Positions 1 to 7,481 are shown, counted from the first letter of the stretch. The stretch: 10,813 bases of DNA from an uncultured Candidatus Nemicrothrix sp. (GCA_903827085.1 CAIKHC010000396.1:1-10813); one strand, 5' to 3'. Notes: a model not told the origin generated them from the sequence alone. Made by a program: numbers and translations.

Positions 1-603
1 GATGCGTTGACTGCGGCCGGAGCACAGGTTGGCGAAGTGTCCGTTCCTGCTGCGGCCTACGGGTTGTCGGCGTACTACCTCATTGCTCCGGCTGAAGCGT
101 CGAGCAACCTTGCCCGCTACGACGGTGTTCGTTACGGCATGCGCGTCGATGCCCCAACGACTGCCGAAATGAACGCAGCGACGCGTACTGCCGGTTTTGG
201 TGATGAAGTCAAGCGCCGCATCATGCTCGGCACCTACGCACTTTCTGCCGGCTACTACGACGCCTACTACGGCAAGGCACTGAAGGTTCGCACGCTCATT
301 GTGCGCGATTTCGAAAAGGCTTACGCCGATTTCGATTTGCTGCTCACGCCGACTTCTCCGACGACGGCATTCAAGTTTGGTGACAAAACTGCTGATCCGT
401 TGTCGATGTATCTCAACGACATCTGCACAATTCCCACGAACTTGGCTGGGCATCCCGCGATGAGCGTCCCATTTGGCGGCGGTTCTGATGGCATGCCTGT
501 TGGCGTGCAATTGCTCGCGCCAGCGCTGGGCGAGTCGACGATGTTCCGTGCCGCAGCAGTTCTCGAAGCCGCTGCCCCTGCGCTTGATGAGGTGTGGTCA
601 TGA
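1..603 (+). CDS. gatA: GatA, Asp-tRNA(Asn)/Glu-tRNA(Gln) amidotransferase subunit A (C-terminal part)
   Basis: This is the C-terminal 200 residues of an amidase-signature protein; the frame is open from base 1, so the 5' part lies outside the window. GatA releases ammonia from glutamine for the GatCAB complex, which converts Glu-tRNA(Gln) and/or Asp-tRNA(Asn) to the amidated form in the cytoplasm. The visible part carries the conserved GatA block [20 protein letters not shown] (about residues 24-43 of the fragment), followed by a [24 protein letters not shown] block and the late [11 protein letters not shown] and [11 protein letters not shown] segments. The Ser-cisSer-Lys triad and the glycine/serine-rich amidase signature belong to the missing N-terminal half. 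GatA is normally about 480-500 residues, so roughly 60% is missing, by window truncation and not by mutation. Its TGA stop overlaps the gatB ATG (ATGA), which points to translational coupling and equal subunit supply. The family is certain; which tRNA is served in vivo cannot be told from this. Confidence 0.95.
   Translation, partial: DALTAAGAQVGEVSVPAAAYGLSAYYLIAPAEASSNLARYDGVRYGMRVDAPTTAEMNAATRTAGFGDEVKRRIMLGTYALSAGYYDAYYGKALKVRTLIVRDFEKAYADFDLLLTPTSPTTAFKFGDKTADPLSMYLNDICTIPTNLAGHPAMSVPFGGGSDGMPVGVQLLAPALGESTMFRAAAVLEAAAPALDEVWS
589..592 (+). promoter_or_regulatory. gatB ribosome binding site that sets the start
   Basis: GAGG lies inside the last gatA codons, 7 nt before ATG 600. The in-frame GTG at 594 would leave only 1 nt of spacing, so ATG 600 is the preferred gatB start. 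Confidence 0.6.
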
Positions 604-2093
604 CGCTCACGCACGAACCGATCGAAGGCGAGCACTTCATCGTCGTCAGTGAAACGACCGGCGATTCATGGGAGATCGTTGTTGGTCTCGAAGTTCACTG
701 CGAGCTTGCGACGGTCACCAAGTTGTTCTGCGGATGTCCAAACATGTTTGGCGATGAGCCCAACACCAATGTGTGTCCGGTGTGTCTCGGCCTTCCTGGT
801 TCGCTGCCGGTGCTGAACGAAAACGTTGTCGAGCTGGCGATGCGATTGGGTCGAGCGCTTCAGTGCTCTGTCGAACCGTCCGTATTTGCTCGCAAGAACT
901 ACTTCTATCCGGACATGCCCAAGGATTATCAGGTCACTCAGTTCGATCGACCGATCAATGTCGACGGATGGCTCGATCTCCCTGATGGCACCCGTGTGGG
1001 CATCGAGCGTGCGCATATCGAAGAAGACACCGGCAAGAACACCCATGCCGGTGGAAGCGGTCGCATCCATGGGGCCGATTACTCGCTGGTCGATTACAAC
1101 CGCGCTGGTGTTCCGCTCGTCGAAATCGTTGGTCGTCCGCATATTCGTCACCCAGAACAAGCCAAGACCTACATCGACGAACTTCGCGCCATCCTTCTCA
1201 CCACAGGCGCATCCGACGCCAAAATGGAAGAAGGATCCCTTCGTGTCGACGCGAATGTTTCGGTTCGACGCGTTGGCGACACTGCACTCGGCACACGTTG
1301 CGAAGTCATGAACTTGAACTCGCTTCGGTCTCTTGGTCGAGCCATCGAATACGAAGCACGACGTCAAGTCGATCTACTCGAAACTGGCGAGCGGATTAAG
1401 CAGGAAACGCGCCATTGGGATGAAGGTGCTGGTCGTACCCGCGCCGGACGTTCAAAGGAAGAGGCAGAGGACTACCGCTACTTCCAAGAGCCTGATCTTG
1501 TGCCGCTCGCGCCAAGTGCCGAATGGATTGCAGCGATCGATGCAGCAATGCCGCCCCTTCCTGCAGCACGACGCGATGCACTTGCAACTTCTGCAGGTGT
1601 TGCAGTTACCGAATCATCTGTCGTTATTGCCGTACAGCGAGATCTCGACCAGCTCGCACTGGCAACAATTGCCGCTGGCGGCGATGGCAAGCGCGTTCTC
1701 ACGCATGTTGAACACAATTTGTCGAGTGATGGCGCTGCCGATCTCAACCCGGCAACCTTTGCGCAACTTGTGGGTTTGGAGCTTGGCGGGCAACTCACGG
1801 CGACACAAGCGAAGACCGTTCTTGCCGAGATGGTGAACTCTGGTCGCGCTCCCGATGTGATCGCAGCGGAACTTGGCTTCGAAGCCATGGATTCTTCTGA
1901 GCTTGAAGGCATTGTCGACGGATTGATCGCGGAGAGCCCCGAGGAATGGGCGGACTTCTGCACCGGTGACGACAAGAAGCGCGCCAAATTGCAGGGCTTC
2001 TTCACCGGCAAAATTATGAAGGCAACGAAGGGGCAAGCCGATGGCAAAGCGGTCGCTGCACTCCTCGAGTCCCGTAGGGCCGAAAGTCTCTGA
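600..2093 (+). CDS. gatB: GatB, Asp-tRNA(Asn)/Glu-tRNA(Gln) amidotransferase subunit B
   Basis: Complete GatB of 497 aa, close to the usual 470-510. GatB binds the misacylated tRNA, phosphorylates the Glu/Asp side chain with ATP, and receives ammonia from GatA. The N-terminal kinase-like domain starts at [13 protein letters not shown] (residues 24-36). A four-cysteine zinc site is visible as C44-x-C46 and C59-PV-C62. Further family blocks in order are [21 protein letters not shown] ([12 protein letters not shown]), [47 protein letters not shown] and the [15 protein letters not shown] block. The C-terminal ~150 residues form the helical and YqeY-like tRNA-binding tail, ending in [20 protein letters not shown]. 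The start at ATG 600 was chosen over GTG 594 on ribosome-site spacing. It is overlapped by the gatA stop, so the two are one operon. The first ~22 residues before the conserved core are a slightly long, non-conserved extension. Confidence 0.97.
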   Translation: MTLTHEPIEGEHFIVVSETTGDSWEIVVGLEVHCELATVTKLFCGCPNMFGDEPNTNVCPVCLGLPGSLPVLNENVVELAMRLGRALQCSVEPSVFARKNYFYPDMPKDYQVTQFDRPINVDGWLDLPDGTRVGIERAHIEEDTGKNTHAGGSGRIHGADYSLVDYNRAGVPLVEIVGRPHIRHPEQAKTYIDELRAILLTTGASDAKMEEGSLRVDANVSVRRVGDTALGTRCEVMNLNSLRSLGRAIEYEARRQVDLLETGERIKQETRHWDEGAGRTRAGRSKEEAEDYRYFQEPDLVPLAPSAEWIAAIDAAMPPLPAARRDALATSAGVAVTESSVVIAVQRDLDQLALATIAAGGDGKRVLTHVEHNLSSDGAADLNPATFAQLVGLELGGQLTATQAKTVLAEMVNSGRAPDVIAAELGFEAMDSSELEGIVDGLIAESPEEWADFCTGDDKKRAKLQGFFTGKIMKATKGQADGKAVAALLESRRAESL

Positions 2094-2155
2094 CTCGCCC
2101 GTAAGTGAACGTTGTTCTCTATGATCGGTAAAGCGAAAACCCCCTGGGAGTTCAT

Positions 2156-2662
2156 GTGATGCGATCAAGAAAGAAGAGTGCAGCGTTTGCGGCGCTCTTG
2201 ATTGCGAGTTTCGTTCTCGTCGGCGCTGCCTGCGGTGATTCGTCGAGTACGACAGATGCATCGTCGACCACCACTGCGAAGTCGAGCGGTAGTGGTAGCG
2301 ACGCAACTATTTGCGCAGATCTGTTCAATCAGGTCGAAGACCTTGTCGCGACGATGGACGCGTCTGACACAGGGACAACAGACAAGATGTCCCCCGATAT
2401 GTCGCAGACGATGAAATCGCTTGAATCGTTCTCTTCGAGTGTCCCGAGTGAGATCCGCGAAGATTGGAAGACCGTGATCTCCGCTATCAAGAGCTACGTC
2501 GAGGAACTGGCGGGAATCGATTTCGCGAACCCGGCCGACCCAACCACAGAAGCAAAGTTGGCGAAGGCCGAATCTGTGATGGACGACGCGAAGTATCAGA
2601 AAGCTTCCGAAAATCTGGATCAGTGGATCCAAAAGAACTGCCCGAGTTACGCGAACGAGTAG
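2156..2662 (+). CDS. Small Ser/Thr-rich lipoprotein of unknown function
   Basis: 168 aa from GTG 2156, or 167 aa from ATG 2159; GGGAG at 2146-2150 gives workable spacing for both, so the exact start is open. The N-terminus is a lipoprotein signal: basic MMRSRKK, a hydrophobic core at residues 9-25, and the lipobox-like VGAAC with Cys26 as the lipidation site. A low-complexity Ser/Thr linker (about residues 29-48) follows, typical of actinobacterial surface lipoproteins. The globular part (about 50-168) is mostly helical by composition and holds two cysteines, one near its start (ATICADLF) and one near its end (KNCPSY), which could form a disulfide. I do not recognise a family. It lies 62 nt after gatB with no clear terminator between them. 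A TATGAT hexamer at 2120-2125 could be a -10 box, but no matching -35 is seen. Probably anchored in the cytoplasmic membrane facing outward; role unknown. Confidence 0.85.
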   Translation: MMRSRKKSAAFAALLIASFVLVGAACGDSSSTTDASSTTTAKSSGSGSDATICADLFNQVEDLVATMDASDTGTTDKMSPDMSQTMKSLESFSSSVPSEIREDWKTVISAIKSYVEELAGIDFANPADPTTEAKLAKAESVMDDAKYQKASENLDQWIQKNCPSYANE

Positions 2663-2838
2663 TCGGCAGGCAACCAGAATTCAGCATCCTTGGAATAACT
2701 TGGGAGTGTTCCCGGTTGGGCTGGGCCATGGCTGAAGTCTCCTTGCGCGCTTGAGCATCGCATTGGTGAACATCCTGTTTCGATACCATTCCTCAGGAGG
2801 CCTGCGGCGGGCGTGGTGCCAAACACGAGGGAGCTCCA

Positions 2839-3309
2839 GTGACGAATACGGGATCAACAGGCGGAACGTTCTGCACGCAGTGCGGGACTTCGATGTCTTC
2901 GGGGGCAGCTGCCTGCACCTCTTGCGGATTTGCCATGTACACCGGTCGAAACAACTGCTGGAATTGCGGAACTCATACTGCTATCGGGCAGGCGGTATGC
3001 ACCTCGTGTGGTGCGGCGGTGGTCGGTGGATCCGTTGCGACGAGTTCAAAGTCGAAGGTCGCAGCCGGACTTCTTGCAATTTTCCTTGGGGGCTTCGGCA
3101 TCCATAAGTTTTATTTGGGCTACACAACGCCGGCAGTGATCATGTTGGTAGGCGGCCTCATCGGCTTTTGCGGGTCGTTCCTATTTCTTCCCTTACTTCT
3201 CATCATCGCCACGTCGATTGTTGGTTTCATCGAGGGGATCATCTACCTCACCAAGTCCGATGCCGAATTCGAGCAGATCTACGTCCAGGGCACTCGCGAC
3301 TGGTTCTGA
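2839..3309 (+). CDS. Double zinc-ribbon TM2-domain membrane protein
   Basis: 156 aa, GTG start preceded by GAGGGAG (2827-2833) at 5 nt spacing. The N-terminal 60 residues hold four CxxC knuckles: C12/C15, C26/C29, C40/C43 and C54/C57. They are spaced evenly 14 residues apart, which makes two zinc ribbons in tandem. The linker (about 62-72) is Ser/Lys-rich. The TM2 domain follows (about 71-150): a lysine-flanked helix AAGLLAIFLGG, the hallmark GIHKFYLGY (87-95), then a second strongly hydrophobic stretch and IEGIIYLTKSDAEFEQIYV. TM2 proteins are small two-helix membrane proteins of mostly unknown function. The ribbons should lie in the cytoplasm if TM2 forms the usual hairpin (inference). The next gene, a DUF2752 protein, overlaps its 3' end, suggesting coupled expression. 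The 176-nt gap before it separates it from the lipoprotein gene. Confidence 0.9.
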   Translation: MTNTGSTGGTFCTQCGTSMSSGAAACTSCGFAMYTGRNNCWNCGTHTAIGQAVCTSCGAAVVGGSVATSSKSKVAAGLLAIFLGGFGIHKFYLGYTTPAVIMLVGGLIGFCGSFLFLPLLLIIATSIVGFIEGIIYLTKSDAEFEQIYVQGTRDWF

Positions 3310-3673
3310 TCGTCTGGCGGGGAGTCTGTTCCTCGGGGCGACGGTCGCAGTAGCGACTGTCGCCTACGCGCCCGGAGTCTCTGACCGGTTGTTCGCTCAA
3401 GGTGTCAGTTGTCCGAGCCGCATGTGGCTCGGAGTCCTGTGTCCTTTCTGCGGGATGACTCACGCGGCAGTGGCCCTTCTTCGTGGCGACATCCTCGGCA
3501 GTTTGAGCCAGAACGCTTTCGCTTTGTTCTTTCTGTTGGGGCTGTTGGGTTGGCTGGTGACGCTGATTGGATGGTGGAGGCCCAGAATTCCATGGGCACT
3601 CTCGAGATCATTCGTTTCTCTCCTCATCGTCCTCGCATTTGTGGGCTACTCAGTGGGCCGGAACCTGGTCTGA
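3260..3673 (+). CDS. DUF2752 family membrane protein, overlapping the TM2 gene
   Basis: 137 aa from ATG 3260, the only in-frame ATG ahead of the conserved core. The family signature is clear: C51 followed by C61-P-F-C64-G-M-T67-H68, then LLRGDILGSLSQNAFALF, matching the DUF2752 pattern CPxCGxTRA...GD...A..N. The usual Arg after Thr is His here. Three hydrophobic segments are visible (about 20-37, 83-103 and 112-128), so it should be an integral membrane protein; the cysteine motif suggests metal binding or thiol chemistry, but no function is known. The start is uncertain. No good ribosome site precedes ATG 3260 or the alternative TTG 3218, and both lie inside the TM2 gene (50 or 92 nt overlap). 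Starting after the TM2 stop would require a CTG codon and would trim the first helix. I infer translational coupling to the TM2 gene. Confidence 0.75.
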   Translation: MPNSSRSTSRALATGSDRLAGSLFLGATVAVATVAYAPGVSDRLFAQGVSCPSRMWLGVLCPFCGMTHAAVALLRGDILGSLSQNAFALFFLLGLLGWLVTLIGWWRPRIPWALSRSFVSLLIVLAFVGYSVGRNLV

Positions 3674-3743
3674 TTTCGCCGTGGAACGGGAAAATGTCCC
3701 CGAGTTGCCGTTGGGGGCTCCGGGCGGCAAGACTTACGGCCCT

Positions 3744-3785
3744 GTGAGCACGACGGTCCTTACCTCGCTCGTAGTACTCCGCTAG
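3744..3785 (+). CDS. Putative ilvB leader peptide (attenuator), MSTTVLTSLVVLR
   Basis: A 13-codon frame, GTG start and TAG stop, in the gap before ilvB. It encodes MSTTVLTSLVVLR: three Val and three Leu in 13 residues, plus three Thr, and its late part has the run CTC GTA GTA CTC. GTA is an unusual Val codon for this GC-rich DNA and is expected to make stalling sensitive to charged tRNA-Val. The stop codon sits at the foot of a hairpin (3785-3814), and a terminator-like hairpin follows at 3820-3841. This order is the classic layout of a branched-chain amino acid attenuator, and ilvBNC attenuation by a leader peptide is established in Corynebacterium glutamicum. No ribosome site precedes the GTG. 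As I recall, the C. glutamicum leader also lacks one, so leaderless translation is plausible. The frame is open further upstream (TTG 3711, GTG 3681), so the start is not proven. Confidence 0.7.
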   Translation: MSTTVLTSLVVLR

Positions 3786-3814
3786 CACACGCCGGCCTCG
3801 TCCGTCGCGTGTGC
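3785..3814 (+). promoter_or_regulatory. Leader hairpin of the ilvB attenuator
   Basis: GCACACG (3785-3791) pairs perfectly with CGTGTGC (3808-3814) around a 16-nt loop. Its 5' foot contains the last base of the leader-peptide stop codon, so a ribosome finishing the leader would melt it and one stalled on the Val/Leu codons would reach its edge. The loop holds GGCCTC (3794-3799), a copy of the 5' arm of the downstream terminator, and CCGTCG (3802-3807), which is complementary to CGACGG in the leader codons (3751-3756). These give mutually exclusive pairings, as expected of an attenuator. Which pairing acts as antiterminator I cannot settle by eye. Confidence 0.55.
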
Positions 3815-3819
3815 GCCCC

Positions 3820-3850
3820 CGGCCTCCCACTCGGGAGGCCGTTTACGTTC
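3820..3850 (+). terminator. Terminator-like hairpin of the ilvB attenuator
   Basis: CGGCCTCCC (3820-3828) and GGGAGGCCG (3833-3841) form a perfect 9-bp GC-rich stem with loop ACTC, followed by TTTACGTT, a short and imperfect U-rich tail. It lies 64 nt before the ilvB start and directly after the Val/Leu leader frame. Read-through would be needed for ilvBNC expression from any promoter upstream of the leader. The weak U-tract lowers confidence that it works as a full terminator. It could also serve as the terminator of the DUF2752 transcript. Confidence 0.6.
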
Positions 3851-3905
3851 CGCCCGTTCGAACCGGCCCAATCCCGCTGATGTCAAGGCATCGGGGAGGA
3901 CAACC

Positions 3906-5636
3906 ATGAAAACCAACGGTGGTGCCGCACTCATCAAGGCTCTCGAACTCGAGGGTGTCGATGTGATCTTTGGTCTGCCCGGTGGAGCAATCCTTCCGGT
4001 GTACGACCCGATCATCGATTCGCCAATTCGCCACATTCTTGTTCGTCACGAACAAGGTGCAGGACACATGGCCGAGGGCTATGCGCATGCAACTGGCCGT
4101 CCTGGTGTTGCGATGGTGACTAGCGGCCCGGCCGCAACGAACATCATCACGCCACTCGCTGATGCCTACATGGACTCGGTTCCGATGGTGGTCATCACCG
4201 GCCAGGTCGGAACCGCGGGCATCGGAACTGACGCGTTCCAAGAAGTCGACACGGTTGGCATCACTCGTTCGGTTACGAAGCACAACGAACTCGTGACAAA
4301 CGCGGCGGACATCCCGCGCATCGTGCGCGAGGCATTCCACATCGCGACCACAGGTCGTCCCGGCCCCGTTCTTATCGACATTCCGAAAGACCTCGTGGAT
4401 CCCACGAACCCGAACTCGGCGCTCGATTGGTACTGGCCCGATTCCGTCGATCTTGCTGGGTACAACCCTCGCCTCGATGGCGATCCTGCGCTCATCAAAG
4501 ATGCCGCGCAACTGATCATCGCTGCAGAACGCCCCGTCATCTACTCGGGTGGTGGCATCCTCAAGGCGCGGGCCGCAGAGTCGCTGCTTGCCCTTGCGGA
4601 ACTACTCGACATCCCCGTCGTCACGACGCTCATGGCTCGCGGCACGATGCCCGATGATCATCCGTTGTGTCTCGGCATGCCGGGCATGCACGGCAACTAC
4701 ACCGCCGTCACCGCGATGCAGGAATCGGATCTACTCATTGCCCTTGGTTCGCGTTTCGACGACCGAGTCACCGGCAAGGTCGATGCATTCGCAAAGAACG
4801 CCAAGATCATTCACGTCGATATCGATCCTGCTGAACTTGGCAAGGTTCGCCGACCCGACGTCGGAATCACTGGCGATTGTCGTCTTGTCATCGATGAACT
4901 GATTACTGCGCTGAAGCAGATCGGTGCGCCAGAAGTTCAGCCCGATCGTTCAGCGTGGAAGTCCACGATCAGCGGATGGCAAGAGAAGTACCCGCTTACT
5001 TACGTTCAGTCCGAGCCGGGAGATTTGCTCAAGCCGCAGTACGTGCTTGAACAACTTCGTGACAACACCCCCGATGACTGCATTGTTGCATCGGGCGTCG
5101 GTCAGCATCAGATGTGGACTGCGCAGTACTGGAAGTTCAACCATCCCTACACCTGGATCAACTCGGGTGGCCTCGGAACGATGGGTTTTGCGGTTCCGGC
5201 AGCAATTGGCGCCAAGGTCGGGAGACCCGACCGCATGGTGTGGGCCGTCGACGGCGATGGCTGTTTCCAGATGACCGCGCAAGAACTTGTTACCGCTGCC
5301 GCCGAGCGCATTCCGGTGAAGATCGCCATTCTCAACAATGCGTATCTCGGAATGGTTCGTCAGTGGCAGGAAATGTTCTACGAGGAGCGTTATAGCGAGG
5401 TCTATCTCTCTCCTGATCTTCCGGACTACAAGATGTGGGCCGAATCCATGGGTTGTGTCGGCATGCGTGTCGAAGCTCCCGAGGATGTTCTTCCCGCAAT
5501 TCAGCGTGCGAATGAAGTTGACGACCGTCCGGTTGTCATTGACTTCCGCACCGATGCGCGCGAGAAGGTTTTCCCGATGGTGCCTTCGGGCAAGTCGAAC
5601 TCCGACATCGTCGTTGGTCCAGAGGATGAACGATGA
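3906..5636 (+). CDS. ilvB: Acetohydroxyacid (acetolactate) synthase, large catalytic subunit
   Basis: 576 aa, normal length. It catalyses the first common step of Val/Leu/Ile synthesis: two pyruvate to acetolactate, or pyruvate plus 2-oxobutyrate to acetohydroxybutyrate, using ThDP, Mg2+ and FAD in the cytoplasm. The start is supported by GGGGAGGA at 3893-3900. The ThDP Pyr domain begins with GLPGGAILPVYD and RHEQ, giving the catalytic Glu49, and continues through AFQEVD and GRPGPVLIDIPKDL. The central FAD-binding domain includes GGGILKA, TTLMARG and LGSRFDDRVTGK. The C-terminal PP domain has GVGQHQMWTAQ, SGGLGTMGFAVPAA, the G450-D451-G452 ... N477-N478 ThDP/Mg motif and LGMVRQWQEMFYEERYSE. 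One oddity: the usually invariant GPGATN loop reads GPAATN (Ala76). It overlaps ilvN by ATGA. The upstream leader peptide and hairpins indicate attenuation by branched-chain aminoacyl-tRNA. The sequence closely resembles mycobacterial IlvB1 from memory. Confidence 0.98.
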   Translation: MKTNGGAALIKALELEGVDVIFGLPGGAILPVYDPIIDSPIRHILVRHEQGAGHMAEGYAHATGRPGVAMVTSGPAATNIITPLADAYMDSVPMVVITGQVGTAGIGTDAFQEVDTVGITRSVTKHNELVTNAADIPRIVREAFHIATTGRPGPVLIDIPKDLVDPTNPNSALDWYWPDSVDLAGYNPRLDGDPALIKDAAQLIIAAERPVIYSGGGILKARAAESLLALAELLDIPVVTTLMARGTMPDDHPLCLGMPGMHGNYTAVTAMQESDLLIALGSRFDDRVTGKVDAFAKNAKIIHVDIDPAELGKVRRPDVGITGDCRLVIDELITALKQIGAPEVQPDRSAWKSTISGWQEKYPLTYVQSEPGDLLKPQYVLEQLRDNTPDDCIVASGVGQHQMWTAQYWKFNHPYTWINSGGLGTMGFAVPAAIGAKVGRPDRMVWAVDGDGCFQMTAQELVTAAAERIPVKIAILNNAYLGMVRQWQEMFYEERYSEVYLSPDLPDYKMWAESMGCVGMRVEAPEDVLPAIQRANEVDDRPVVIDFRTDAREKVFPMVPSGKSNSDIVVGPEDER

Positions 5637-6121
5637 GCCCGGCGATGCGTCATCACATTCTTTCCGTCCTTGTCGAAAACAAGCCGGGTGTTCTTGCTCG
5701 CGTATCGGGTTTGTTTGCCCGTCGCGGTTTCAACATCTTTTCGCTTGCCGTTGCACCAACCGACGACCCCACTCGTAGTCGCATCACGATCGTGGTCGAT
5801 GTTGAATCAGCACCGCTTGAGCAGATCACCAAGCAGCTCGACAAGCTCATCAATGTGTTGCAGATCGACGAACTTGCTCCCATCGATGCGGTCGAACGCG
5901 AACTCATGATCGTCACAGTCACGGTTTCGGCAGAGTCGAAGCCCGAACTGCTTTCCCTGACTGAGGAATACAGCGGCGCCGTTCTCGATGAGTCCGGAGA
6001 TCGCATCACTGTGTCGCTGGGCGGAACCCCCGAGGCGCTCGATGCCTTTACCTCCCGCATGGGGGCAGCAGTGGTGGCCTACCAGCGCACCGGCCGCATC
6101 GCCCTTCCCCGCATCAATTGA
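5633..6121 (+). CDS. ilvN: Acetohydroxyacid synthase, small regulatory subunit
   Basis: 162 aa, typical for the IlvH/IlvN type. It binds and activates the IlvB catalytic subunit and carries the site for feedback inhibition, usually by valine. The N-terminal ACT domain covers about residues 6-80, with HILSVLVENKPGVLARVSGL and the GFNIFSLAV strand. The C-terminal regulatory domain contains RELMIVTVTV, EYSGAVLDESGDRITVSLGG and ends in the usual RTGRIALPR. The start ATG overlaps the ilvB stop (ATGA) and is preceded by AGAGGA (5621-5626) at 6 nt, so the two subunits are coupled. The Asn/Gly contacts of the ACT valine pocket lie in the VENKPGVLARVSGLF segment and look intact, so valine sensitivity is expected (inference). 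Confidence 0.97.
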   Translation: MSPAMRHHILSVLVENKPGVLARVSGLFARRGFNIFSLAVAPTDDPTRSRITIVVDVESAPLEQITKQLDKLINVLQIDELAPIDAVERELMIVTVTVSAESKPELLSLTEEYSGAVLDESGDRITVSLGGTPEALDAFTSRMGAAVVAYQRTGRIALPRIN

Positions 6122-6145
6122 TCCCTAGGTAGTCCCGGGGTTATG

Positions 6146-7263
<1,118 letters not shown>

Positions 7264-7272
7264 CCCACTTGG

Positions 7273-7302
7273 GTTGACTCTCGTCGACTTCGGTTGACGG
7301 CG
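7273..7302 (+). repeat. Three 10-bp phased GTYGAC repeats after ilvC
   Basis: Three head-to-tail 10-bp units start 10 nt after the ilvC stop: GTTGACTCTC, GTCGACTTCG and GTTGACGGCG. GTYGAC recurs exactly once per helical turn, which places the motif on one face of the DNA, as in many operator arrays. The unit contains TTGAC, like a -35 box, but no -10 box stands at a proper distance from any copy. Function unknown. Confidence 0.5.
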
Positions 7303-7329
7303 ACGGATTGTTATGAGGTGCCCGAGTGG

Positions 7330-7343
7330 CGCTGAAGACAGCG
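7330..7343 (+). other. Small hairpin in the ilvC-metY spacer
   Basis: CGCTG (7330-7334) pairs with CAGCG (7339-7343) around AAGA. It precedes the larger UUCG hairpin by 12 nt. It may be part of the 3' end structure of the ilvC message; no known riboswitch fold is recognised. Confidence 0.35.
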
Positions 7344-7355
7344 GGTGGAGTGCGC

Positions 7356-7375
7356 GAGGGGCCTTCGGGCCCCTC
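7356..7375 (+). terminator. UUCG-capped hairpin, probable ilvBNC terminator
   Basis: GAGGGGCC (7356-7363) and GGCCCCTC (7368-7375) form a perfect 8-bp stem closed by a C(UUCG)G tetraloop, one of the most stable RNA caps. It lies 93 nt after ilvC and before the metY promoter, so a terminator of ilvBNC is likely. The following bases (CGTCGCGTCTGG) have no U-tract. It may therefore act as a U-less actinobacterial terminator, a 3'-end stabiliser, or need Rho. Confidence 0.6.
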
Positions 7376-7408
7376 CGTCGCGTCTGGGCTGCCCTCGCAA
7401 TTGTTGAG

Positions 7409-7437
7409 TTGATTGGTCGGGATTAGGCCCCTAGAGT
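7409..7437 (+). promoter_or_regulatory. Putative metY promoter
   Basis: TTGATT (7409-7414) and TAGAGT (7432-7437) with an ideal 17-bp spacer. Each matches the sigma-70 consensus at four of six bases. Transcription would start near 7444, after the UUCG hairpin, giving metY a leader of about 43 nt and making it a separate unit from ilvBNC. Confidence 0.5.
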
Positions 7438-7449
7438 CTCGCTCCTGTC

Positions 7450-7469
7450 CGACCGGGCTGTGCCGGTCG
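7450..7469 (+). promoter_or_regulatory. Hairpin in the metY 5' leader next to the ribosome site
   Basis: CGACCGG (7450-7456) pairs with CCGGTCG (7463-7469) around loop GCTGTG. It ends 6 nt before the GAGGAG ribosome site, and from the predicted promoter it would be almost the first thing transcribed. It could stabilise the 5' end or tune initiation. It does not match any SAM riboswitch class I know. Confidence 0.4.
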
Positions 7470-7475
7470 ATTGAT

Positions 7476-7481
7476 GAGGAG
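7476..7481 (+). promoter_or_regulatory. metY ribosome binding site that sets the start
   Basis: GAGGAG ends 5 nt before ATG 7487. The in-frame GTG at 7481 overlaps this site, so ATG 7487 is the start and the protein begins MSDNWGFDT. Confidence 0.7.

Noticed and set aside
594..599. GTG 594 as the gatB start
   Set aside because: Only 1 nt separates it from the GAGG ribosome site; ATG 600 has 7 nt and the ATGA overlap typical of coupled genes.
666..1367. 233-codon open frame on the minus strand within gatB
   Set aside because: It lies wholly antisense to well-conserved gatB codons and its translation shows no family motif; long antisense frames are common in GC-rich genes.
2696..2720. Hairpin GGGA/TCCC after the lipoprotein gene as a terminator
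   Set aside because: Only four Watson-Crick pairs plus G-T pairs, and no U-tract follows.
2763..2789. TTGGTG and TACCAT as a promoter of the TM2 gene
   Set aside because: The spacer is only 15 bp and both hexamers are weak; not distinguishable from chance.
3567..3785. 72-codon frame overlapping the end of the DUF2752 gene
   Set aside because: No ribosome site or domain, and most of it is a shadow of DUF2752. Only its last 13 codons, after GTG 3744, make sense, as the ilvB leader peptide.
3843..4511. 222-codon minus-strand frame over the ilvB leader and 5' part
   Set aside because: Antisense to conserved ilvB sequence, no recognisable domain and no convincing ribosome site.
7315..7345. tRNA-like segment GGTGCCCGAGTGGC
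   Set aside because: It resembles the D-arm start of Ser/Leu tRNAs, but no acceptor stem, anticodon arm or T-loop follows at the right distance.
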